The position numbers and the translations under genes were made by a program. The notes beneath the pieces were generated by a model that worked only from the letters and a program-made list of their open reading frames with translations, made no database searches and was not told the DNA's origin. 64,000 bases of DNA from Synchiropus splendidus (lineage: Eukaryota; Chordata; Actinopteri; Syngnathiformes; Callionymidae), in NCBI RefSeq assembly GCF_027744825.2, contig NC_071349.1, positions 1,054,001-1,118,000 of the forward strand, read 5' to 3'. How positions within the stretch are numbered: position 1 is the stretch's first letter; each line of letters begins with the position of its first letter. This document shows positions 35,955 through 47,970 of the stretch, one piece after another.

Positions 35955-38900
35955 TCCTTAACTTTGCAGGTAAGCATCAGAACATGAAATTTTCAGCTCC
36001 CACTATGACAAACAGGGTCTTTCTAATAGTTGCACATGAAATCTAATCTGTCTGAAGTGTTTTTCGAAAGTTATCAACATTTTTATGTTTGGCGTTCCGG
36101 AACCCACCTTGTCTCAGGCTGAAAACGCGTTTTCTGCATTGTGCCATAACTTTGAAGGAAAACTTCAGAACATGAAAGTTTCACCTCCCACTATAGCAGA
36201 AAGGGTCTTTCTCGTAGTTGCACATCAAATCTAAGCTGTCTGATATGTTTTTTCCAAAGTTATCAACGTTTTTATGTTTGGCGTTCCGGAACCCACCTTA
36301 TCTCAGGCTGAAAACGCGTTTTCTGCATTGTGCCATAACTTTGCAGGGAAGCTTCAGAACATGCAATTTTCACTTCACACTAGGGCAGAAAGGGTCTTTC
36401 TAGTAGTTGCACATCAAATCTAAGCTGTCTGAAATGTTTTTTCCAAAGTTATCAACATTTTTATGTTTGGCGTTCGGGAATCCACCTTATCTCAGGCTGA
36501 AAACGCGTTTTCTGCATTGTGCCATAACTTTGCAGGGAAGCTTCAGAACATGAAATTTTGACCTCCCACTATGGCAGAAAGGGTCTTTCTAGTAGTTGCA
36601 CATCAAATCTAAGCTGTCTGAAGTGTTGTTCCAAAGTTATTAACATTTTTACGTTTGGCGTTCCGGAACCCACCTTATCTCAGGCTGAAAACACGTTTTG
36701 TGCATTGTGCCATAAATTCTCAGGGAAGATTCAGAAAATGAAATTTTCACCTCCCACTATAGCAGAAAGGGTCTTTCTAGTAGTTGCACATCAAATCTAA
36801 GCCGTCTGATGTGTTTTTCCAAAGTTATCAATATTTTTATGTTTGGCGTTCCGGAACCCTCCTTATCTCAGGCTGAAAACACGTTTTCTGCATTGTGCCA
36901 TAACTTTGCAGGGAAGCTTCAGAACATGAAATTTTAACCTCCCACTGTTGCAGAAAGTGTCTTTCTAGTAGTTGCACATCAAATCTAAGCTGTCTGAAGT
37001 GTTTTTCCAAAATTATCAACATTTTTATGTTTGGCGTTCCGGAATCGACCTTATCTCAGGCTGAAGACGCGTTTTACGCATTGTGACAAAACTTTGCAGG
37101 GAAGTTCCAGAAAATGAAATTTTCACCTCCCACCATAGCAGAAAGGGTCTTTCTAGTCGTTGCTCATCAAATCTAAGCTGTCTGAAGTGTTTTTCCAAAG
37201 TTATCAACATTTTTATGTTTGGCGTTCCGGAACCCACCTTATCTCAGGCTGAAAACGCGTTTTCTGCATTGTTCCTTAACTTTGCAGGGAAGCATCAGAA
37301 CATTAAATTTTCAGCTCCCACTATGACAAACAGGGTCTTTCTAATAGTTGCACATCAAATCTAATCTGTCTGAAGTGTTTTTCGAAAGTTATCAACATTT
37401 TTACGTTTGGCGTTCCGGAATCGACCTTATCTCAGACTGAAAACGTGTTTTACGCATTGTCCCATAACTTTCCAGGGAAGCTTCAGAACATGAAATTTTG
37501 ACCTCCCACTATAGCAGAAAGGGTCTTTCTAGTAGTTGCACATCAAATCTAAGCTGTCTGAAGTGTTTTTCCAAAGTTATCAACATTTTTATGTTTGGCG
37601 TTCTGGAATCGACCTTATCTCAGGCTGAAAATGCGTTTTACGCATTGTGCCATAACTTTGCAGGGAAGCTTCAGAAAATGAAATTTTCACCTCCCACTAT
37701 AGCAGAAAGGGTCTTTCTAGTAGTTGCACATCAAATCTAAGCCGTCTGAAGTGTTTTTCCAAAGTTATCAACATTTTTATGTTTGGCGTTCCGGAACCCA
37801 CCTTATCTCAGGCTGAAAACGCGTTTTCTGCATTGTGCCATAACTTTGCAGGGAAGCTTCAGAACATGAAATTTTAACCTCCCACCGTTGCAGAAAGTGT
37901 CTTTCTAGTAGTTGCACATCAAATCTAAGCTGTCTGATGAGTTTTTCCAAAGTTATCAACATTTTCATGTTTGGCGTTCCGGAATCGACCTTATCTCAGG
38001 CTGAAGACGCGTTTTACGCATTGTGACATAACTTTGCAGGGAAGTTCCAGAAAATGAAATTTTCACCTCCCACTATAGCAGAAAGGGTTTTTCTAGTAGT
38101 TGCACATCAAATCTAAGCTGTCTGAAGTGTTTTTCGAAAGTTATCAAAATTTTTATGTTTGGCGTCCCGGAATCGACCTTATGTCAGTTTGAAAAATTGT
38201 TTTCTGTATTGTCCCATAACTTTCCAGGGAAGCTTCAGAACATGAAATTTTGACCTCCCACAATAGCAGAAAGGGTCTTTCTAGTAGTTGCACATCAAAT
38301 CTAAGCTGTCTGAAGTGCTTTTCGAAAATTATCAACATTTTTACGTTTGACGTTCCGGAACACACCTTATCTCAAGCTGAAAACGCGTTTTCTGCATTAT
38401 GTCATTACTTTGCAGGGAAGCTTCAGAAAATGAAATTTTCACCTCCCACGATAGCAGAAAGGGTCTTTCTAGTAGTTGCACATCAAATCTAAGCTGTCTG
38501 AAGTGTTTTTCCAAAGTTATAAACATTTTTATGTTTGGCGTTCCGGAACCCACCTCATCTCAGGCTGCAAACGCGTTTTCTGCATTGTTCCTTAACTTTG
38601 CAGGGAAGCATCAGAACATTAAATTTTCAGCTCCCACTATGACAAACAGGTTCTTTCTAATAGTTGCACATCAAATCTAAGCTGTCTGAAGTGTTGTTCC
38701 AAAGTTATTAACATTTTTACGTTTGGCGTTCCGGAACCCACCTTATCTCAGGCTGAAAACACGTTTTCTGCATTGTTCCTTAACTTTGCAGGGAAGCTTC
38801 AGAACATGAAATTTTCACCTCCCACTATAGCAGAAAGGGTCTTTCAAGTCGTTGCACATCAAATCTAAGCTGTCTGAAGTGTTTTTCCAAAGTTATAAAC

Positions 38901-39232
38901 ATTTTTATGTTTGGCGTTCCGGAACCCACCTTATCTCAGGCTGAAAACGCGTTTTCTGCATTGTTCCTTAACTTTTCAGGGAAGCTACAGAACATTAAAT
39001 TTTCAACTCCCACTATAACAAACATAGTCTTTCTAGTAGTTGCACATCAAATCTCAGTTGTCTGAAGTGTTTTTCGAAAGCTATCTACATTTTTTAGGTT
39101 TGCGTTCCGGAAACGACCTTATCTCGGGCTGAAAACGCGTTTTCTGCATTGTGCCATAACTTTGCAGGGAAGCATCAGAACATGAAATTTTCAACTCCCA
39201 CTATAACAGACAGGGTCTTTCTAGTAGTTGCA
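35955..39232. repeat. Monomers with overlapping 940- and 1316-bp duplications
   Basis: About 17 units. Units around 36837-37150 recur at 37777-38090 (offset 940 = 5 x 188), sharing ctgaagacgcg, gaagttccag, cactgttgcag/caccgttgcag and gaaagtgtc. A unit with gttccttaac, aagcatcagaacatt, cactatgacaaacaggg and ctaatagttg appears near 37270 and 38590 (offset 1316 = 7 x 188), with relatives near 35955, 39905 and 40655. The overlap of two periods points to repeated unequal exchange in the same place. No other element was seen. Confidence 0.8.
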
Positions 39233-39983
39233 CATCAAATCTAATCTGTCTGAAGTGTTTTTCGAAAGTTATCAACATTTTTACATTTGCCGCTCCGGAA
39301 CCCACGTTATCTCGGGCTGAAAACGCGTTTTCTGCATTGTGCCATAACTTTGCAGGGAAGCTTCAGAACATGAAATTTTAATCTCCCACTGTAGCAGAAA
39401 GGGTCTTTCTAGTCGTTGCACATTAAATCTAAGCTGTCTGAAGTGGTTTTCCAAAGTCATCAACATTTTTATGTTTGGCGTTCCGGAACCCACCTTATCT
39501 CAGGCTGAAAACGCGTTTTCTGCATTGTTCCTTAACTTTGCAGGGAAGCTTCAGAACATGAAATTTTAAACTCCCACTATAACAGACAGGGTATTTCTTG
39601 TAGTTGCACATCAAATCTAAGCTGTCTGAAGTGGTTTTCCAAAGTTATCAACATTTTTATTTTGGCGTTCCGGAAGCAACCTTTTTTCAGGCTGAAAACG
39701 CGTTTTCGGCATTGTGCCATAACTTTGCAGGGAAGCTTCAGAACATGAAATTTTCACCTCCCACTATAGCAGAAAGGGTCTTTCTTGTCGTTGCACATTA
39801 AATCTAAGCTGTCTGAAGTGTTTTTCCAAAGTTATCAACATTTTTACGTTTGCCGCTCCGGAACCCACATTATCTCGGGCTGAAAACGCGTTTTCTGCAT
39901 TGTTCCTCAACTTTGCAGGGAAGCATCAGAACATGAAATTTTGGGCTCCCACTATGACAAACAGGGTCTTTCTAATAGTTGAA
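39233..39983. repeat. Four-monomer HOR, copy 1 of a 751-bp pair
   Basis: The sequence repeats from 39984 at offset 751 (4 x 188 - 1; one unit has ttattttggcg with a base lost). Markers are ctaatctgtctg, tttacatttgccgctccgg, cccacgttatctcggg, ttttaatctcccactg, gtcgttgcacattaaatc and aaagtcatcaac. A relative of the tttgccgctccgg unit is found inside the right-end HOR near 56950. Confidence 0.87.
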
Positions 39984-40410
39984 CATCAAATCTAATCTGT
40001 CTGAAGTGTTTTTCGAAAGTTATCAACATTTTTACATTTGCCGCTCCGGAACCCACGTTATCTCGGGCTGAAAACGCGTTTTCTGCATTGTGCCATAACT
40101 TTGCAGGGAAGCTTCAGAACATGAAATTTTAATCTCCCACTGTAGCAGAAAGGGTCTTTCTAGTCGTTGCACATTAAATCTAAGCTGTCTGAAGTGGTTT
40201 TCCAAAGTCATCAACATTTTTATGTTTGGCGTTCCGGAACCAACCTTATCTCAGGCTGAAAACGCGTTTTCTGCATTGTTCCTTAACTTTGCAGGGAAGC
40301 TTCAGAACATGAAATTTTCAACTCCCACTATAACAGACAGGGTATTTCTTGTAGTTGCACATCAAATCTAAGCTGTCTGAAGTGGTTTTCCAAAGTTATC
40401 AACATTTTTA
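39984..40410. repeat. Partial second copy of the 751-bp unit
   Basis: This matches 39233-39659 with few differences (ttttcaactcc against ttttaaactcc; ggaaccaacc against ggaacccacc), then ends near 40410. It covers a little over two of the four units, so the duplication was trimmed or the right breakpoint fell inside the block. Confidence 0.84.
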
Positions 40411-41799
40411 TGTTTGGCGTTCCGGAACCCACCTTGTCTCAAGCTGAAAAAACGTTTTCTGCTTTATGCCATAACTTTGCTGGGAAGCTTCAGAACATGA
40501 AATTTTAACCACCCACTGTAGCAGAAAGGCTCTTTCTAGTAGTTGCACATCAAATCTAAGCTGTCTGAAGTGTTTTTCCAAAGTTATCAACAGTTTTATG
40601 TTTGGCGTTCCGGAACCCACCTTATCTCAGGCTGAAAACGCGTTTTCTGCATTGTTCCTTTACTTTGCAGGGAAGCATCAGAACATAAAATTTTCAGCTC
40701 CCACTATGACAAACAGGGTCTTTCTAATAGTTGCACATCAAATCTAATCTGTCTGAAGTGTTTTTCGAAAGTTATCAACATTTTTATGTTTGGCGTTCCG
40801 GAACCCTCCTTATCTCAGGCTGAAGACGCGGTTTCTGCATTGAGTCATTAATTCTCAGGGAAGATTCAGAAAATGAAATTTTCACCTCCCACTATAGCAG
40901 AAAGGGTCTTTCGAGTAGTTGCACATCAAATCTAAGCGGTCTGAAGTGTTTTTCCAAAGGTATCAACATTTCTATGTTTGCCGTTCCGAAATCGAACATA
41001 TCTCAGGCTGAAATGGCGTTTTCTGCATTGTGCCATAAATTTGGAGGGAATCTTCAGAACATGAAAATTTCACCTCCCACTATTGCAGAAAGGGTCTTTT
41101 TCGTAGTTGCACATCAAATCTAAGCTATCTGAAGTGTTTTTCCAAAGTTTTCAACTTTTTTTATGTTTGGCGTTCCGGAATCGACCTTATCTCAGGCTGA
41201 AAACGCGTTTTACGCATTGTGCCATAACTTTGCAGGGAAGCTTCAGAACATGAAATTTTCACCTGCCATTATAGCAGAAAGGGTCTTTCGAGTAGTTGCA
41301 CATCAAATCTAAGCTGTCTGAAGTGTTTTTCCAAAGTTATCAACATTTTTATGTTTGGCGTTCCGGAATCGACCTCATCTCAGGCTGAAAACGCGTTTTC
41401 TGCATTGTGCCATAACGTTGCAGAGAAGCTTCAGAACATGAAATGTTCACCTCCCACTATAGCAGAAAGGGTCTTTCTCGTAGTTGCACATCAAATCTAA
41501 GCTGTCTGAAGTGTTTTTCCAAAGTTATCAACATTTTTAAATTTGGCATTCCAGAACCTGCCTTGTCTCAGGCTGACAACGCGTTCCCTGCTTTGTGCCA
41601 TAACTTTGCAGGGAAGCTTCAGAACATGGAGTTTTAACCTCCCACTATAGCAGAAAGGGTTTTTCTAGTAGTTGCACATCAAATCTAAGCTGTTTGAAGT
41701 GTTTTTCCAAAGTTGTCAACATTTTTATGTTTGGCGTTCCGGAACCCACCTTATCTCAGGCTGTGAGCCCGTTTTCTGCATTGTGCCATAACTTTGGAG
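40411..41799. repeat. Mixed monomers
   Basis: About seven units. They include another aagcatcag/cactatgacaaacaggg subtype near 40675, one with tgaaatggcg near 41012, and one with ggctgtgagcccg near 41759, where the AAAACGCG core is lost. No regular period and no non-satellite sequence were seen. Confidence 0.75.
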
Positions 41800-42550
41800 G
41801 AAAGCTTCAGAACATGAAATTTTCAATTCCCATTATAGCAGAAAGGGTCTTTCTCGTACTTACACTTCCAATCTAAACTGTCTCAAGTGTTTTTTGAAAA
41901 TTTTCAACATTTTTGTGTTTGGCGTTCCTGAATCGACCTTATTTCAGGCTGAAAACGCGTTTTCTGCAATGTGCCATAACTTTGCAGGGAAGGTTCAGAA
42001 CATGAAATTTTCAACTCCCACTATAGCAGAGTGGGTCTTTCTAGTAGTTGCATATCAAATCTAAGCTGTCTGAAGTGTTTTTCCAAAGTTATCAACATTT
42101 TTACTTTTGGCATTCCGGAATCGACCTTATCTCAGGCTGAAAACGCATTTTCTGCATTGTGCCATAACTTTGCAGGGAAGTTTCAGAACATGAAATTTAC
42201 ACCTCCCACTATAGCAGAAAGGGTCTTTCTAGTAGTTGCACATCAAATCTAAGCTGTCTGACGGGTTTTTCGAAAGTTATCAACATTTTTTGTTTGGCGT
42301 ACCGGAATCAACCTTATCTCAGGCTGAAAACGCGTTTTCTGCATTGTGCCATCACTTTGCAGGAAAGCTGCAGAATATGGAATTTTCACCTCTCACTAAA
42401 GCAGAAAGGGTCTTTCTAGTAGTTGCACAACAAATCTAAGCTGTCTAAAGTGTTTTTCCAAAGTTATAAACATTTTTATGTTTGGCGTTACGGAATCGAC
42501 CTTATCTCAGGCTGAATACGCGTTTTCTGCATTGTGCCATAACTTTGCAG
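41800..42550. repeat. Four-monomer HOR, copy 1 of a second 751-bp pair
   Basis: From the unit with ttcaattcccattatag at 41822 the sequence repeats at 42573, offset 751. Markers are ctcgtacttacacttc, atctaaactgtct, gtgttttttgaaa, tttgtgtttggcgttcctg, ttatttcaggctg, ctgcaatgtgcc, agcagagtgggtc and ttttacttttggcattccgg. Confidence 0.86.
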
Positions 42551-43000
42551 GCAAGCTTCAGAACATGAAATTTTCAATTCCCATTATAGCAGAAAGGGTC
42601 TTTCTCGTACTTACACTTCAAATCTAAACTGTCTGAAGTGTTTTTTGAAATTTTTCAACATTTTTGTGTTTGGCGTTCCTGAATCGACCTTATTTCAGGC
42701 TGAAAACGCGTTTTCTGCAATGTGCCATAACTTTGCAGGGAAGCTTCAGAACATGAAATTTTCAACTCCCACTATAGCAGAGTGGGTCTTTCTAGTAGTT
42801 GCATATCAAATCTAAGCTGTCTGAAGTGTTTTTCCAAAGTTATCAACATTTTTACTTTTGGCATTCCGGAATCGACCTTATCTCAGGCTGAAAACGCATT
42901 TTCTGCATTGTGCCATAACTTTGCAGGGAAGTTTCAGAACATGAAATTTTCACCTCCCACTATAGCAGAAAGGGTCTTTCGAGTAGTTGCACATCAAATC
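42551..43000. repeat. Partial second copy of the second 751-bp unit
   Basis: This matches 41800-42249 with scattered differences and departs near 43000 (aagccgcctgaag against aagctgtctgacggg). The gtctgacgggtttttcg unit that follows copy 1 appears again at about 43193, displaced by another exchange. Confidence 0.84.
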
Positions 43001-45420
43001 TAAGCCGCCTGAAGTGTTTTTCGAAAGTTATCAACATTTTTTTGTCTGGCGTTCCGAAACCCACCTTATCTCAGGCTGAAAACGCGTTTTCTGCACTGTG
43101 CCATAACTTTGCAGGGAAGCTTCAGAACATGAAATGTTCACCTCCCACTATAGCAGAAAGGGTCTTTCTACTAGTTGCACATCAAATCTAAGCTGTCTGA
43201 CGGGTTTTTCGAAAGTTATCAACATTTTTTGTTTTGCATTCCGGAACCCACCTTATCTCAGGCTGAAAACGCTTTTTCTGCCTTGTGCCATAACTTTGCA
43301 GGGAAGCTTCAGAACATGAAATTTTCACCTCCCACTATAGCAGAATGGGTCTTTCTAGTAGTTGCACATCAAATCTAAGCTGTCTGAAGTGTTTTTCCAA
43401 AGTTATCAACATTTTTACGTTTGGCATTCCGGAACCCACCTTATCTCAGGCTGTTAACGCATTTTCTGCATTGTGCCATAACTTTGCAGTATAGCGTCAG
43501 AACATGAAATTTTCACATCTCACTATAGCAGAAAGGGTCTTTCTAGTAGTTGCACATCAAATCTAAGCTGTCTGAAGTGTTTTTCCAAAGTTATCAACAT
43601 TTTTATGTTAGGCGTTTCGGAACCCACCTTATCTCAGGCTGTAAACGCTTTTTTTGCATTGTGCCATAACTTTGGAGGGAAGCTTCAGAACACGAAATTT
43701 TAACCTCCCACTATAGCAGAAAGGGTCTTTCTAGTAGTTGCACATCAAATCTAACCTGTCTGAAGTGTTTTTCCAAAGTTATAAACATTTTTATGTTTGG
43801 CATTACGGAATCGACCTTATCTCAGGCTGAATACGCGTTTTCTGCATTGTGCCATAACTTTGCAGGGAATCTTCAGAACATGAAATTTTCACATCCCACT
43901 ATAGCAGAAAGGGTTTTTCTAGTACTTGAACATCAAATCCTAGCTGTCTGAAGTGTTTTTCCGAAGTTATGAACATTTTTATGTTTGGCGTTCCGGAATT
44001 GACCTTATGTGAGGCTGAAAACGCGTTTTCTGCATTATGACATAACTTTGCAGGGAAGCTTCAGAACATGAAATTTTAACCTCCCACTATAGCAGAAAGG
44101 ATCTTTCTTGTAGTTGCACATCAATTGTAAGCGGTCTGAAGTGTATTTCAAAAGTTATCAACTTTTTTATGTTTGACGTTCCTGAATCAACCTTATCTCA
44201 GGCTGAAAACGCGATTTACGCATTGTGCCATAACTTTGCAGGAAAGCTTCAGAACATGAAATTTTCACCTCCCACTATAGCAGAATGGGTCTTTCTAGTA
44301 GTTGCACATCAAATCTAAGCTGTCTGAAGTGTTTTTCGAAAGTTATCAACATTTTTTGTTTTGCATTCCGGAACCTACCTTATCTCAGGCTGAAAACGCA
44401 TTTTCTGCATTGTGCCATAACTTTGCAGTATAGCGTCAGAACATGAAATTTTCACCTCCCACTATAGCAGAAAGGGTCTTTCTAGTAGTTGCACATCAAA
44501 TCTAACCTGTCTGAAGTGTTTTTCCAAAGTTATCAACGTTCTTATGTTTGGCGTTCCGGAATCAACCTTATCTCAGGCTGTAAACGCGTTTCCTGCATTG
44601 TGCCATAACATTGCAGGGAAGCTTCAGAACATGAAATTTTCATATCCCATTATAGCAGAAAGGGTCTTTCTCGTAGTTGCACATCAAATCTAAGCTGTCT
44701 GAAGTGTTTTTCCAAAGTTATAAACATTTTTATGTTTGGCATTACGGAATCGACCTTATGTCAGGCTGAATACGCGTTTTCTGCAGTGTGCCATAACTTT
44801 GCAGGGAATCTTCAGAACATGGAATTTTCACATCCCACTATAGCAGAAAGGGTTTTTCTAGTACTTGTACATCAAATCCTAGCTGTCTAAAGTGTTTTTC
44901 CGAAGTTATGAACATTTTTATGTTTGGCGTTCCGGAATTGACCTTATGTGAGGCTGAAAAGGCGTTTTCTGCATTATGACATAACTTTGCAGGGAAGCTT
45001 CAGAACATGAAATTTTAACCTCCCACTGTAGCAGAAAGGGTCTTTCTAGTAGTTGCACATCAAATCTAAGCTGTCTGAAGTGTTTTTCCTAAGTTATCAA
45101 CATTTTTATGTTTGGCGTTCCTGAATCAACCTTATCTCAGGCTGAAAACGCGTTTTCTGCATTGTGCCATAACTTTGCAGGGAAGCTTCAGAACATGAAA
45201 TTTTCACCTCCCACTATAGCAGAAAGGATCTTTCTTGTAGTTGCACATCAATTGTAAGCGGTCTGAAGTGTATTTCAAAAGTTAACAACTTTTTTATGTT
45301 GGACGTTCCTGAATCAACCTTATCTCAGGCTGAAAACGCGATTTACGCATTCTGCCATAACTTTGCAGGGAAGCTTCAGAACATGAAATTTTCACCTCCC
45401 ACTATAGCAGAAACGGTATA
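43001..45420. repeat. Five-monomer (939 bp) interleaved duplications
   Basis: About 13 units. Units with gcagtatagcgtcag (43490 and 44429), ttggcattacggaatcg with ctgaatacgcg, agtacttg with atcaaatcctagctg, and attgaccttatgtgagg recur at offset 939 (5 x 188 - 1). Another marker, atcaattgtaagcggtctg with gtgtatttcaaaag, recurs at offset 1127 (44101 and 45228), and ctaacctgtctg recurs at 751. Different offsets for interleaved markers show successive exchanges with different registers. Confidence 0.82.
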
Positions 45421-47970
45421 TCTAGTAGTTGCACATCAAATCTAAGCTGTCTGAAGTGTATTTCCAAAGTTATCAACATTTTTATGTTTGGCGTTCTGGT
45501 ATCCACCTTATCTCAGGCTGAAAACGCGTTTTCTGCATTGTGCCATAACTTTGCAATGAAGCTTTAGAACATGAAATTTTCACTTCCAACTATAGCAGAA
45601 AGGGTCTTTCTAGTAGTGGCACATCAAATCTAAGCTGTCTGAAGTGTTTTTCCAAAGTTATCAACATTTTTATGTTTGGCGTTCTGGAACCCACCTTATC
45701 TCAGGCTGAAAACGCGTTTTCTGCATTGTGCCATAACTTTGCAGGGAAGCTTCAGAACATCGAATTTTCACTTCCACAATGGCAGAAATGGTCTTTCTAG
45801 TAGTTGCACATCAAATCTAAGCTGTCTAAAGAGTTTTTCCAAAGTTATCAACATTATTATGTTTGTCGTTCTGGAACCCACCTTATCTCAGTCTGAAAAC
45901 GTGTTTTTTGCATTGTGCCATAACTTTGCAGGGATGCCACAGAACATGAAATTTTCACCTCCCACTATAGTAGAAAGGGTCTTTCTAGTAGTTTCACGTG
46001 AAATCTAAGCTGTCTGAAGTGTTTTTCCAAAGTTATCAACATTTTTATGTTTGGCGTTCCGGAACCGACTTTATCTCAGGCTGAAAACCTTTTTTTCCGC
46101 ATTGTGCCATAACTTTGCAGGGAGACTTCAGAACATGAAAATTTCTCCTCCCAGTATAGCAGAAAGGGTCTTTCTAGTAGTTGCACATCAAATCTAAGTT
46201 GTCTGAAGTGTTTTTCCAAAGTTATCAACATTCTTATGTTTGGCGTTCCGGAATCAACCTTATCTCAGGCTGAAAACGCGTTTTACGCATTGTGCCATAA
46301 CTTTGCAGGAAAGCTTCAGAACATGAAATTTTCAACTCCCACTATAGCAGAAAGGGTCTTTCTAGTAGTTGCACATCAAATCTAAGCAGTCTGAAGTGTT
46401 TTTCCAAAGTTATCAATATTTTTATGTTTTGCGTTCCGGAATCGACCTTATCTCAGGCTGAAAACGCGTTTCCTGCATTGTGGCATAACTTTGCAGTGAA
46501 GCTTCAGAACATGAAATTTTCACCCCACACTGTAGCAGAAAGGGTCTTTCTAGTAGTTGCACATCAAATCTAAGCTGTCTGTAGAGTTTTTCCTGAGTTA
46601 TCAACATTTTTATGTTTGGGGTTCTGAAATCAACCTAATCTCAGGCTGAAAACGCGTTTTACGCATTGTGCCATAACTTTGCAGGGAAGCTTCAGAACAT
46701 GATATTTTCAACTCCCACTATAGCAGAAAGGGTCTTTCTCGTAGTTGCACATCAAATCTAAGCTGTCTGAAGTGTTTTTCGAAAGTTTTCAACATTTTTA
46801 TGTTTGGTGTTCCTGAATCGACCTCATCTCAGGCCGAAAACGCGTTTTCTGCATTGTGCCATAACTTTGCAGGGAAGCTTTAGAACATGAAAATTTCACC
46901 TCCCACTATAGCAGAAAGGGTCTTTCTAGTAGGTGCACATCAAATCAAAGCTGTTTGAAGTGTTTTTCCAAAGTTATCAACACTTTTATGTTTGGCGTTC
47001 CGGAATCGACCTTATCTCAGACTGAAAACACGATTTACGCATTCTGCCATAACTTTGCAGGGAAGCTTCAGAACATGAAATTTTCATATCCCACTATAGC
47101 AGAAAGGGTCTTTCTAGTAGTCTCACATCAAATCTAAGCTGTCTGAAGTGTTTTTCCAAAGTTATCAACATTTTTATGTTTGGCGTTCCGGAATCGACCT
47201 TATCTCAGGCTGAAAACGCGTTTTACGCATTGTGCCATAACTTTGCAGGAAAGCTTCAGAACATGAAATTTTCAACTCCCACTATAGCAGAAAGGGTCTT
47301 TCTAGTAGTTTCACATCAAATCTAAGCTGTCTGAAGTGTTTTTCCAAAGTTATCAACATTTTTACGTTTGGCGTTCCAGAAACAACCTTATCTCAGGCTG
47401 AAAACGCGTTTTACACAATTTGCCATAACTTTGCAGGAAAGCTTCAGATCATGAAATGTTCAGTTCCCACGATAGCAGAAAGGGTATTTCTAGTAGTTGC
47501 ACATCAAATCTAAGCTGTCTGAAGTGTTTTTTCAAAGTTATCAACATTTTTAAGTTTGGCGTTCTGGAACCCATCTTATCTCAAGCTGAAAAAGCGTTTT
47601 CTGCATTGTGCCATAACTTTGCAGGAAACTTCAGAATAAGAAATTTTAAACACCCACTGTTGCAGAAAGGGTCTGTCTTGTAGTTGCACATCAAATCGAA
47701 GCTGTCTGAAGTGTTTTTCCAATGTTATCAACATTTTCATGTTTGGCGTTCCGGAATCGACCTTATCTCAGTCTGAAAACGCGTTTTATGCATTGTGCCA
47801 TAACTTTGCATAAAGCTTCAGAACATGAAATTTTCACCTCCCATTATAGCAGAAAGGGTCTTTCTAGTAGTTGCACATCAAATCTAAGCTGTCTAAAGAG
47901 TTTTTCCAAAGTTATCAACATTTTTACGTTTGGCGTTCTGGAACCCACCTTATCTCAGGCTGAAAACGCG
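45421..47970. repeat. Mixed monomers before the large HOR
   Basis: About 13 or 14 units. One near 46070-46100 has ctgaaaacctttttttccgc, in which the palindrome is lost. Units near 46460-46630 (gtggcataac, gtctgtagagtttttcctg) and 46995-47130 (aaacacgatttacgc, atatcccactatag) resemble the 4471-type HOR and the 3.6-3.95 kb units at the other end of the window. No regular period was seen. Confidence 0.77.
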
